Assembly: GCA_012270045.1 (NCBI GenBank)
Contig: JAAXJC010000165.1
Span: 29,518 to 93,517, forward strand
Direction of reading: 5' to 3'
DNA length: 64,000 bases
Source: Luminiphilus sp.
Lineage (GTDB): Bacteria > Pseudomonadota > Gammaproteobacteria > Pseudomonadales > Halieaceae
A model generated the notes under the pieces. The model worked only from the letters and a program-made list of their open reading frames with translations. It had not been told where the DNA came from and searched no databases. Made by a program: the position numbers and the translations under genes. How positions within the stretch are numbered: position 1 is the stretch's first letter; each line of letters opens with the position of its first letter. Below are positions 18,375-26,932 of the stretch, one piece after another.

Positions 18375-18854
18375 ATGGCAATCGCAATCGGCGACACCAT
18401 TCCCGCGGCCAACCTGATGGTAATGGGAGCAAACGGCCCTGAAGGGGTTTCCACAGACGATCTTTTTGCCGGCAAGAAGGTATTGCTGTTCGCCGTTCCA
18501 GGCGCCTTTACCCCCGGCTGCTCAATGACGCACCTGCCCGGGTACGTGGCCAATGCGGATAAGATCAAGGCCGCCGGCATCGACAGCATCGTCTGCCTGT
18601 CAGTCAACGACGCCTTTGTCATGGGCGCATGGGGCCAGGCCCAGAACGCCGAGGAAATTATCATGCTCGCCGACGGCAATGGCGAGCTCACGGGCAAACT
18701 GGGATTGGAGCTCGACGGCAGCGGCTTCGGCCTGGGCACCCGCTCCCAGCGTTACGCGATGATCGTGGACGACGGCTCAGTCACGCACCTCAATGTCGAG
18801 GAAGGGCCGGGAGTCGATGTCAGCTCCGCCGAGACCATGATGGCCCTGCTCTGA
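18375..18854 (+). CDS. Peroxiredoxin, Prx5/PMP20 type
   Basis: Thiol peroxidase reducing H2O2 and organic hydroperoxides in the cytoplasm. The 159-residue protein carries the active-site PGAFTPGCS motif with the peroxidatic cysteine near residue 50 and the later conserved Arg in GLGTRSQRYA. The length is typical of stand-alone Prx5. No second conserved cysteine is obvious, so it probably works as a 1-Cys enzyme using glutathione/glutaredoxin or a similar reductant. CTGGAGAAG provides the ribosome site. It stands alone after the phaD-like gene. Confidence 0.9.
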   Translation: MAIAIGDTIPAANLMVMGANGPEGVSTDDLFAGKKVLLFAVPGAFTPGCSMTHLPGYVANADKIKAAGIDSIVCLSVNDAFVMGAWGQAQNAEEIIMLADGNGELTGKLGLELDGSGFGLGTRSQRYAMIVDDGSVTHLNVEEGPGVDVSSAETMMALL

Positions 18855-18918
18855 CGACAGGCACTGCCGCCGGCGGCCCCGGGTAACAGGAAGCCCATGC
18901 AGCTGGGCTGTAACCGAC

Positions 18919-20319
18919 TCACAGCCCAGGCGCTGCCGGCACCAACCACCAGACCAGGGTGGCGATAATCAGGACGCCCAGCAGATTCAGCACCAGCCCC
19001 TCCCTGAACATGGTACCGATCGCTATGCGTTCGGTACCGTAAACAACGGCGTTGGGCGCTGTCGCAACGGGCAGCATAAAAGCGCAGCTTGCACTCAGGG
19101 CTGCTGGCACCATCAACAGCGCGGGATTGATATCCGCGGTGGTGGCGGCCGCCGCCAGAATGGGCATCAGCAACGCTGTGGTAGCCGTATTGGAGGTAGC
19201 CTCGGTCATAAAGGTGACCGATAAACAGACCAGCACCAACATCAGGTAGGTTGGCAGTGTCGCCAGTCCGGCCAGGGCTTCTCCCGCGGCGGCAGACAAA
19301 CCTGAAGCCATGAAGCCATTGGCCAGGCAGATACCGCCGGCAAACAACAGCAGCACACCCCAGGGAATATCGACCGCCTGCTGCCAGGTAATCAGCGGCT
19401 TGCGCTCGCGGTCGCGGATGACGAACAGGGCGACCACCGCCAGAAAGGCCACCGAGGCATCGTTGGCCTGGGGTATGCCCAGCAGCACCCGCCAGCCACC
19501 AAAGGGCTCGGACCGGGTCATCCAGGCCAGGGCGGTCAAGGCAAAGACCAGCAGCACACGCTTTTCAGCACTGCGCCACGGGCCAACCTCGGGCAGGCTT
19601 ACCGCCAGGGAGGTGGGCAAATTCCGTGTCAGCCACAAAGCGGCCGTCACCAGCAGCACAGCCACCACCGGCAATCCCCAAGCCATCCACTGGGTGAAAC
19701 CCAGCGGCGCGCCTGTGACGTCACCATAGACCTGCATAAAAATAAGATTGGGGGGGGTGCCGATGGGTGTGCCCAGACCACCAATGGAGCAGGACCAGGC
19801 CAGACCCAGCAGCAAGGGTGGCCCCAGCAGGGTCTTGCGGTCGGCACTGTCGAGCACCGCCAGAGCCACAGGCAGCAACATCAATACGGTGGCGGTGTTT
19901 GAGATCCACATACTCAACAGGGCCGCCGCCAGCATAAAGCCAAACACCAACCGGCGCGGGCTGTCGCTGCCGACCAGCCTGATTACACCCAGCGCCACCC
20001 GGCGGTGAGCCCCGGTTGATTCCATGCCACGTGACAACAGAAAACCGCCCAGCAACAGCAGAATCAGGGGTGACCCGTAGGCGGCCCCGGTCTGCGCCGG
20101 GGTTAACACGCCGAACAGCGGCATCAACGCCAAGGGCAGCAGTGAGGTTACCGGGATGGGAATGGGCTCGAAAATCCACCACAGAACGCAGAGTGTCGCC
20201 GTGCCCGCCGTCACCACCATAGCGGTGGGCATGCCACTGACGGTGGTCCCATAAACCACCAGGATCGCCGCCAGTAAACCGGGCAGCACGGAAGTTGTCG
20301 GATTCAACACTCGGTACAC
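18919..20319 (-). CDS. DASS-family (SLC13) sodium/dicarboxylate or sulfate symporter
   Basis: Inner-membrane carrier of the divalent anion:sodium symporter family. The 466-residue protein has about 11-13 hydrophobic segments and the two Ser-Asn-Thr signature motifs that bind sodium and substrate: WISNTATV in the first half and EATSNTAT in the second. It starts with GTG, with no clear ribosome site, so the start could be a little further in. Substrate (C4-dicarboxylate, citrate or sulfate) cannot be fixed from sequence. It is transcribed divergently from moaA across 61 bases. Confidence 0.88.
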   Translation of the reverse strand: MYRVLNPTTSVLPGLLAAILVVYGTTVSGMPTAMVVTAGTATLCVLWWIFEPIPIPVTSLLPLALMPLFGVLTPAQTGAAYGSPLILLLLGGFLLSRGMESTGAHRRVALGVIRLVGSDSPRRLVFGFMLAAALLSMWISNTATVLMLLPVALAVLDSADRKTLLGPPLLLGLAWSCSIGGLGTPIGTPPNLIFMQVYGDVTGAPLGFTQWMAWGLPVVAVLLVTAALWLTRNLPTSLAVSLPEVGPWRSAEKRVLLVFALTALAWMTRSEPFGGWRVLLGIPQANDASVAFLAVVALFVIRDRERKPLITWQQAVDIPWGVLLLFAGGICLANGFMASGLSAAAGEALAGLATLPTYLMLVLVCLSVTFMTEATSNTATTALLMPILAAAATTADINPALLMVPAALSASCAFMLPVATAPNAVVYGTERIAIGTMFREGLVLNLLGVLIIATLVWWLVPAAPGL

Positions 20320-20380
20320 TATCTGGTCATTGGTCCATCACCGATACTGAATAAGACCCAGGAAAGTGTAAACTCCCGCG

Positions 20381-21385
20381 ATGCAAGAAACTGCTGCTAC
20401 ATCCCTGGTCGACCGCTTCCAACGCCGTATCAACTACGTCCGGCTGTCGGTGACCGATCGCTGTGACTTCCGCTGCACCTACTGCATGGCCGAGGATATG
20501 ACCTTTCTGCCGCGCCGGGATGTGCTCACACTGGAAGAGCTGGCTCGAATAGCCCGTGTGTTTGTACGGCTGGGGGTTGCCAAGTTGCGGGTAACGGGGG
20601 GCGAACCCCTGATACGAAGGGATGTTTGCCAACTGTTCCGGCAGTTGGGCGCCCTGGACGGTCTGGAAGAACTGGCCGTCACCACCAATGGCAGCCAGCT
20701 TGTGCAACACGCCGCCGCCCTCAGGGCCGCCGGTGTGACAACGATCAATATCAGTCTGGACACACTGGACCCCGGGAAGTTTCGTGCATTGACACGGACC
20801 GGCAACCTGACCGATGTGCTGGCGGGCATCGAAGCGGCCCGGGCAGAAAACTTCCCAAGGATGAGAATTAATTCAGTCATCCTGCGTGGCAACAACGAGG
20901 ATGACGTGTTGTCTCTGCTGGACTTTGCACTGGCCCGGGAACTGGACATTGCCTTTATTGAAGAAATGCCTCTGGGACAGGTGAACCTCGCGGGCAAACC
21001 ACTGGAATTTGTCGCCAGTCATGACATTCTGGCAACAATCGGGAGCCGCCACGGACTGCGGGAGGAAGCCGCTCCGAGGCACGGCGGCCCCGCCCGCTAC
21101 TGGCAGGTTGATGGCGGTCCAACCCGTCTGGGCCTGATATCACCCCACAGCAATAATTTTTGCGCCAGCTGCAATCGTTTGCGGGTAACCGCTGAGGGCC
21201 AGCTGTTGCTGTGCCTGGGCAATGACCATGCCATCAGCCTGCGCGACCTGTTACGCGACGGCGCGACAGACGCCGAACTTGGCGAGGCCATCCGCACCGC
21301 CCTGATGGACAAACCCGAACAGCACGTGTTCGCACAACCCGACCAACCCCAGATTATGCGCTTCATGAACGCCTCTGGCGGCTGA
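20381..21385 (+). CDS. moaA: GTP 3',8-cyclase (molybdopterin synthesis)
   Basis: Radical SAM enzyme starting molybdenum cofactor synthesis from GTP. The N-terminal SAM-cluster motif CDFRCTYC is about 25 residues in, the VTGGEPL motif follows, and the C-terminal auxiliary cluster cysteines sit in FCASCNRLRV and a later C in LLLCLGN. The protein ends in Gly-Gly, as required in MoaA. No other moa or moe gene is in the window; instead it leads an operon with a MoxR ATPase and a CoxE-like protein, so it may supply cofactor to a molybdoenzyme matured by that pair. Confidence 0.95.
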   Translation: MQETAATSLVDRFQRRINYVRLSVTDRCDFRCTYCMAEDMTFLPRRDVLTLEELARIARVFVRLGVAKLRVTGGEPLIRRDVCQLFRQLGALDGLEELAVTTNGSQLVQHAAALRAAGVTTINISLDTLDPGKFRALTRTGNLTDVLAGIEAARAENFPRMRINSVILRGNNEDDVLSLLDFALARELDIAFIEEMPLGQVNLAGKPLEFVASHDILATIGSRHGLREEAAPRHGGPARYWQVDGGPTRLGLISPHSNNFCASCNRLRVTAEGQLLLCLGNDHAISLRDLLRDGATDAELGEAIRTALMDKPEQHVFAQPDQPQIMRFMNASGG

Positions 21386-21403
21386 CAGCAACAGGACAAG
21401 GCT

Positions 21404-22345
21404 TTGGACACTCCCCTCTACCCCCAGCTGGGTGACATCGACGCGATTACAACGGCTTTCGGTGATGCCGGGTATATCTGTACCCCCCGTATCGCCACCG
21501 TCGTCTACCTGGCCGCAGCGCTGAACAAACCCATTCTGGTGGAAGGTCCGCCCGGGGTAGGCAAGACCGAACTGGCGAAGACCTGCGCTGAAGTGATCGC
21601 GAAGCCTCTGGTAAGACTGCAGTGCTACGAAGGCCTCGATGAGGCGAAAGCCCTGTATGAATGGAAATACGGTAAACAGTTGCTGTACACCCAGATACTG
21701 AAGGAGCAGTTGGGGGACATCCTGGAGGGTGCCCAGGGACTGAAACAGTCCATCCAGCGCCTGCACAGTACCGGGGACGTGTTCTATGCGAAGGAGTTTC
21801 TGGAGCCTCGGCCCCTGTTACGGGCCATGGAACAAAATGACGGCGCGGTGCTGCTCATTGACGAAATAGACAAAGCCGACTTCGAGTTCGAATCCCTGTT
21901 GCTGGAGGTGTTATCGGATTACCAGGTGTCCATCCCGGAGATCGGCACGGTGCAGGCACGCTCCAAGCCCATGGTGTTCCTGACCAGTAACGACACGCGG
22001 GATCTCTCCGACGCCCTCAAAAGGCGCTGCCTGCACCTCCATATTCCCTTCCCGTCCATCGAACTCGAGGGCCGGATCGTCACCGCTCGGGTGCCGGAAC
22101 TCCAGGAACGCCTGGGGGATCAACTGGTGCGATTTGTTCACGCGGTCAGGGAACTGGATCTGAAAAAGGCCCCCGCGATCTCCGAGACAATCGACTGGGC
22201 GCGCAGTCTGGTATTGCTGCACGCCAACGAACTGGACGCGCGTCTGGTCCACGACACCCTCAACGTACTGCTCAAATACGAGGAAGACATCATTGAGGCA
22301 GAGGACCAGATGGGTAAGCTGCTCAAGCTTGCGGATGTGCTATGA
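21404..22345 (+). CDS. MoxR-family AAA+ ATPase (CoxD-like)
   Basis: Chaperone-type AAA+ ATPase of the MoxR group. The 313-residue protein shows Walker A GPPGVGKTE about 50 residues in, Walker B LLIDEIDKAD, sensor-1 TSNDTRDL and an arginine-finger region (ALKRRCLHL). It starts with TTG 18 bases after moaA, and its stop overlaps the start of the CoxE-like gene by 4 bases, the usual pairing in which a MoxR ATPase works with a VWA protein in metalloenzyme or complex maturation. CoxD/CoxE act on the CuSMo centre of CO dehydrogenase, but the target here is unknown. Confidence 0.88.
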   Translation: MDTPLYPQLGDIDAITTAFGDAGYICTPRIATVVYLAAALNKPILVEGPPGVGKTELAKTCAEVIAKPLVRLQCYEGLDEAKALYEWKYGKQLLYTQILKEQLGDILEGAQGLKQSIQRLHSTGDVFYAKEFLEPRPLLRAMEQNDGAVLLIDEIDKADFEFESLLLEVLSDYQVSIPEIGTVQARSKPMVFLTSNDTRDLSDALKRRCLHLHIPFPSIELEGRIVTARVPELQERLGDQLVRFVHAVRELDLKKAPAISETIDWARSLVLLHANELDARLVHDTLNVLLKYEEDIIEAEDQMGKLLKLADVL

Positions 22346-23790
22346 CAGCAACCCTGGGCAGCAATCAACTGCTGGCCTTTATAAAGTTTCTGCGCGGCAG
22401 AAACATTCCGGTATCCCCGGCTGATACCCTCGATGCCGTGCAGGCCGCCAGTCTGCTGGGTTACGAGCAACGCGACACCCTCCGGGACGGACTCGCCGCC
22501 GTGCTGGCCAAGAGCAGTCACGAAGAGCTGACCTACCGGGAGGCCTTCGATCTGTTTTTTCAGCCCGCAAAAAACGAGGCGCAGCGGACCAGCGCCCAGG
22601 AGGATGCGTCTGCCGCCCAGGAATCACCGGACTCCGGCGAAGTAGCGGCAGGACAGCAGGACGCCGTCGGGGACAGTCTGGAGGATTTGTTACAGGGCGC
22701 CAGCGGGGGGATGGATCCGGCGCTGTCGGAACTGGCGGCATCATCGCTGATGCAGGCATTGCAGGGGGGTGATGAGGCGGCCCTGTCACTGTCAATTGAA
22801 GCCGCCGCCGAGGCGGCCAAGGTCGATCAGATTCAGATGTTCACCCAGCGAGGGCAGTACACCCGCCGACTCTTGGACGAATTGGGGGAGACCGCACTGC
22901 GGGATGCGGCCATCGCCCTTGAAAACTCCCATCCACGAGCCTTCGCCGAGGTGCAGGAACTGCGGGAAGATTTGCGACAGCGCGCCAGGGACCGGGTTGA
23001 AAGGGCTTATCTCGTGCATGCAGCGGGTGATACCGAAGACTTCCTCGACAGCGCGCTGGCAGAGGTACGGCTGGCCAACATCAGCCCCCACCAAATGGCG
23101 CGCATGCGCCGCTTAATCGACAGGATGGCCAGGAAACTCGCCAGCCGACACGGCCGCAGGCGCAGACGAACCCGAAGGGGTCAACTGAACGTGCCCGCCA
23201 CCCTGCGGGCGGCGGCTGCCACCGATGGCGTGCCCTTCAACACCCACTGGCGGCACATCAGGAAGAAGAAGCCCCAGGTTATGGCCATCTGCGACGTCAG
23301 CGGCTCAGTCGCCGCCTATGCGAAATTCCTGTTGATGTTTCTCTATGCTGTACAGGATGTCCTGCCCAGAACCCGCAGCTTCGCCTTCTCCAGCACCCTG
23401 GGGGAGGTAACGGAATGGTTTGACAGCCTGCCGGTGGAGGAAGCCGTGACCCGGGTCAACCGGGTTTATGGCGGTGCGACGGACTACGCCCGGGCTTTTC
23501 TCGACTTCAATTCCCTGGCCCTGCAGGACATCAACAAGGCCACCACCGTGATCATCCTGGGCGACGCCCGCAACAACAATTCCGATCCCCGCCTGGACCT
23601 GCTGGCTGAAATAAAAGCGCGGTGCAAACGGCTGATCTGGCTGAATCCCGAACCCAGAGTAGGCTGGGGCACGGGAGATTCGGCAATGTTGCCAGTAATT
23701 CAGCACTGTCACATCGCCACAGAGTGTAATAATCTCAGGCAGTTAGAGCGTATTGTAGACAAATTGCTGTCAGAAGCGCGGGGCCGCTAG
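22342..23790 (+). CDS. VWA-domain protein, CoxE family
   Basis: Partner of the preceding MoxR ATPase. The 482-residue protein has an N-terminal helical domain, a low-complexity acidic stretch (about 80-125), a basic RRRRTRRG-like segment near residue 275, and a C-terminal von Willebrand A domain with the metal-site motif DVSGS, a following threonine in GGATDY, and LGDARNN. This is the CoxE arrangement. The start ATG overlaps the upstream stop in an ATGA. It closes the moaA-moxR-coxE cluster; a helical DUF1631 protein follows after 59 bases and may be separate. Confidence 0.85.
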   Translation: MTATLGSNQLLAFIKFLRGRNIPVSPADTLDAVQAASLLGYEQRDTLRDGLAAVLAKSSHEELTYREAFDLFFQPAKNEAQRTSAQEDASAAQESPDSGEVAAGQQDAVGDSLEDLLQGASGGMDPALSELAASSLMQALQGGDEAALSLSIEAAAEAAKVDQIQMFTQRGQYTRRLLDELGETALRDAAIALENSHPRAFAEVQELREDLRQRARDRVERAYLVHAAGDTEDFLDSALAEVRLANISPHQMARMRRLIDRMARKLASRHGRRRRRTRRGQLNVPATLRAAAATDGVPFNTHWRHIRKKKPQVMAICDVSGSVAAYAKFLLMFLYAVQDVLPRTRSFAFSSTLGEVTEWFDSLPVEEAVTRVNRVYGGATDYARAFLDFNSLALQDINKATTVIILGDARNNNSDPRLDLLAEIKARCKRLIWLNPEPRVGWGTGDSAMLPVIQHCHIATECNNLRQLERIVDKLLSEARGR

Positions 23791-23849
23791 CGCATCCCGC
23801 GAGTCAACCGGGAGCACCATGACGATACAGGTCGCCTGCAGGCCGCGGC

Positions 23850-25658
23850 GTGGATAGCACAGACTCCACCACGTCCGGAACGGACAGAATGCCGCTGACC
23901 CGGTCTCTGGAAGCCGACGTGCGCGCGGAATTTGCCATTTCTCCGGTCAGCGACGGGCTGTCCGGGGATGGGCTCGTCAAGGTATTGGGCGATCTCGATC
24001 CACAGGGCCAATCCCTGATGGAAGCGTTATCCACCGCGGGCTACAAAAATCCCGACTCTGACAGCGAAGCGGTACTGCGCTGGATCGACTCGACCTTTGA
24101 GCACTGGGCTTCCATTTACCCACTGGCACCGGAAATGCAGGCGCTGGTGCTGAGAACCAGCCCACTGGCCGCGGCTTTCGCCCTGCTCGACACCCGCTTT
24201 TATGTCCCGGGCGGACATGGCCTGCATCGGCTACTGGATGTAATACACGGCGGATTCCTGGGCTGGCATGCAGGCCTTGGCGCCAGCGCCGTTGGTATGC
24301 TCGATGGCGCCCGGGAGGTGATAGAACGGGCGCGCAGTGATTTCCCCAGCGAGCCCAGGGTCGACGAGATGCTGGCGCTGCTCCAGGACAAAATGGCTGG
24401 CCATCACCGGCAACTGGAGCAACTGGATGACGCCCTGCTGGAGCGGGAGTGGAGCAACCTCGGGGACGACGCGGTTCGCCTCTCGGTGGCACTGATGTTG
24501 AACAAAGTCCTGACAGAGAATGAGCTGCCGGGCTCGGTAGCGCGCTTCATCAAGTCCGACTGGTTCGAGAGCGGTGTCAAGACCGCCGGCGCCCAGGGTT
24601 TCAACAGCGACGCCTGGCACACATTCGCAGATACCACCCAACTGCTGGCCGAGGCCGTGCAGCCGGTTGACCGCAGTGATGAGGCCGGGCAGCGGCGACT
24701 CAACACAACAATGCAGCAATTGCCCGCAACCCTGTCCAAGCATCTGGTCAGCCTGCAGCCGGATAGCGACGCCGTCGCGGGTGCGGTTGGCCTGATTGAG
24801 TATGCCCTGTTGCGCAACCTTCGGGGCGAGGACCTGGGTCTACTGCATGCCGAACCGATCACCATAGAAGGCCATACCGGCGATGTTTCAGCCAGCGACG
24901 AGGCACTGGCCGAATTGGGCATCAACCGCAGCAACTGGTTTGCCATCGATACGCCCGATGGGGAGATCCGTGTTCGTTACATGGGGTCCCTGGTGGAAAA
25001 CCACTACCTGCTGTTCATGGACTTCCTGGGCGCCCGTGCCCTGCGAAAAACATGGCCCGAATTTCGTGCCCTGGTCAGCTCCGGCGAGGCCCGCTGCCTA
25101 AATGCCCCCGACAGCTTTTGTCTGGCCATGGGCCAGGCGATAGACAGCCGCCGTGAGGAGCGGGCCCGGGAAGAGGCTGAACGAGCCGAAGCTGCCGCCA
25201 GGGAACAGGCCGAGGCCGAACAGGCCCAGGCGGATTTGTCTGATACCCTGCTGGGGCAGGCACCGCCCGAGGCCGAGCGGGAGGCCGAGCAGCCCGCCCG
25301 TCAACCCGCCCCACCCCCGGCGACCACAGGCCCCTCGGAAAACACCGCGCCACCCTCTGTGGACAGCCCTTACGAGAGCAACACCGTGGTGAAGCTGCAG
25401 ATCCCCATGGGCACCTGGATGGGTTTCCATGATCGGGACCCGCCGCTCATGGCCAAGGTGGCCGTCAGGGACCTGGAAAAGGACAGTTATATTTTCACCA
25501 ACAGGGAGGGCATCAAGCTGCGGGAACTGACCGTGCCCCAACTGGTGGCCCTGATCGACCGGGATATGGTGGACATCCTGGAGCGCAAGACAAATTTCCG
25601 CGACACCGTGAACCAGATGCGTACAGACCAGGAACGGTTGAGCGCCGGAGGGCCCTGA
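23850..25658 (+). CDS. DUF1631-family protein
   Basis: A 602-residue protein of unknown function with a long helical body, an Ala/Glu/Arg coiled-coil stretch (about residues 430-465), a Pro-rich linker, and a conserved C-terminal beta domain (IPMGTWMGFHD, YIFTNREGIKLREL) characteristic of the DUF1631 C-terminus, related in pattern to PilZ-like beta barrels. Family members are usually about 700-800 residues, so this one is short at the N-terminus. GTG at 23850 and ATG at 23889 are both possible starts, and neither has a strong ribosome site. It is convergent with pilU, 14 bases away. Confidence 0.75.
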   Translation: MDSTDSTTSGTDRMPLTRSLEADVRAEFAISPVSDGLSGDGLVKVLGDLDPQGQSLMEALSTAGYKNPDSDSEAVLRWIDSTFEHWASIYPLAPEMQALVLRTSPLAAAFALLDTRFYVPGGHGLHRLLDVIHGGFLGWHAGLGASAVGMLDGAREVIERARSDFPSEPRVDEMLALLQDKMAGHHRQLEQLDDALLEREWSNLGDDAVRLSVALMLNKVLTENELPGSVARFIKSDWFESGVKTAGAQGFNSDAWHTFADTTQLLAEAVQPVDRSDEAGQRRLNTTMQQLPATLSKHLVSLQPDSDAVAGAVGLIEYALLRNLRGEDLGLLHAEPITIEGHTGDVSASDEALAELGINRSNWFAIDTPDGEIRVRYMGSLVENHYLLFMDFLGARALRKTWPEFRALVSSGEARCLNAPDSFCLAMGQAIDSRREERAREEAERAEAAAREQAEAEQAQADLSDTLLGQAPPEAEREAEQPARQPAPPPATTGPSENTAPPSVDSPYESNTVVKLQIPMGTWMGFHDRDPPLMAKVAVRDLEKDSYIFTNREGIKLRELTVPQLVALIDRDMVDILERKTNFRDTVNQMRTDQERLSAGGP

Positions 25659-25672
25659 CCGGCGACCTCAAC

Positions 25673-26785
25673 TCAGGCCATATCCTCCAGGGACAGACCA
25701 CCATCGGAAGAGCCCTGAACACCCCCTTCACTGGCGAGTTTTATCTTCAGACGCAGGTTGTTGGCGGAGTCAGCATTCTTTAACGCCTCCTCCTCGCTGA
25801 TCCTGCCGGCCTGCACCAGATCAAACAATGCGCCATCGAAGGTCTTCATGCCCAGGTTGTCGGACTTCTCCATCATTTCCTTGATGCTGGCAATCTCACC
25901 CTTCAGGATCAGCTCCCGAATACTGGGAGTACCCAGGAGCACCTCGATAGCGGCCGCCCGACCCCCATTCTGGGCCGGAATCAGGCGCTGGGAGATAAAC
26001 GCCTGCAGGTTCAGGGACAGGTCCAGCAACAGCTGGCTGCGCTTGGCCTCGGGGAAGAAGTTGATGATGCGATCCAGGGCCTGGTTGGCGTTGTTGGCGT
26101 GCAGCGTTGAGATACACAGGTGCCCGGTTTCGGCAAAGGAAATAGCGTGCTCCATGGTCTCCCGGTCACGTATTTCACCGATCAAAATCACATCCGGAGC
26201 CTGTCGCAAGGTGTTTTTCAGCGCGTTGTGCCAACTCCGGGTATCCACACCCACCTCGCGCTGGTTGATGATGGAGCGCTTGTGTTTGTGAACGAACTCG
26301 ATCGGGTCCTCGATGGTCACAATATGGCCGGCACTGTTTGAGTTGCGCTGGTCAATGAGCGCGGCCAGGGAAGTGGACTTGCCGGAACCGGTAGCCCCGA
26401 CAAACAGGATCAGGCCCCGCTTCTTCATGATCAGTTCGGGCAGAATGGGAGGTAGACCCAGGTCCTGCCAGTTTGGAATATCAGTGACGATATGGCGGGC
26501 CACCACGGATACCTGATTGCGCTGGTTGAACACATTGACCCGGAAGCGGCCGACACCGGCAATTGATACAGCGAGATTGAGCTCCAACTCCCGATGGAAC
26601 TCCTCCTGCTGGGTCTCATCCATCATCTCGGCAGAGATTTCGCCGATCTCACCGGGCTTGAGCACCTCGCTGGCGATGGGTTTCAACTGCCCATCAAATT
26701 TCGCGCAGGGTGGCGCACCGGTACTCAAATAGAGATCGGAGCCGCCCTGCTCTGCCAGCGTCTTCAACCATGACTCGATACGCAT
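25673..26785 (-). CDS. pilU: Type IV pilus retraction ATPase PilU
   Basis: Hexameric AAA+ secretion-type ATPase that assists PilT in pilus retraction and twitching. The 370-residue protein has Walker A GATGSGKST (about residue 130), the Asp-box VTIEDPIEFVH, Walker B ILIGEIRD and the His-box in TLHANN. The KHKRSI after the Asp box and the extended acidic C-terminal tail favour PilU over PilT. AGGGGAA lies 7 bases before the ATG. In Pseudomonas pilU follows pilT, but pilT is not adjacent here. Confidence 0.92.
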   Translation of the reverse strand: MRIESWLKTLAEQGGSDLYLSTGAPPCAKFDGQLKPIASEVLKPGEIGEISAEMMDETQQEEFHRELELNLAVSIAGVGRFRVNVFNQRNQVSVVARHIVTDIPNWQDLGLPPILPELIMKKRGLILFVGATGSGKSTSLAALIDQRNSNSAGHIVTIEDPIEFVHKHKRSIINQREVGVDTRSWHNALKNTLRQAPDVILIGEIRDRETMEHAISFAETGHLCISTLHANNANQALDRIINFFPEAKRSQLLLDLSLNLQAFISQRLIPAQNGGRAAAIEVLLGTPSIRELILKGEIASIKEMMEKSDNLGMKTFDGALFDLVQAGRISEEEALKNADSANNLRLKIKLASEGGVQGSSDGGLSLEDMA

Positions 26786-26932
26786 AAAGTATTCCCCTCG
26801 GCGTGACTATCGCACGCTTGCTGTTTCACCGAACTGTACCCCGCCGATTACAGCCCTTACACTTGCACCGCCATTTGGACCACCGCCGGCCCCACCACCC
26901 TGTGGGTCGGCCGATGAGGAGATTCGTCGCCC

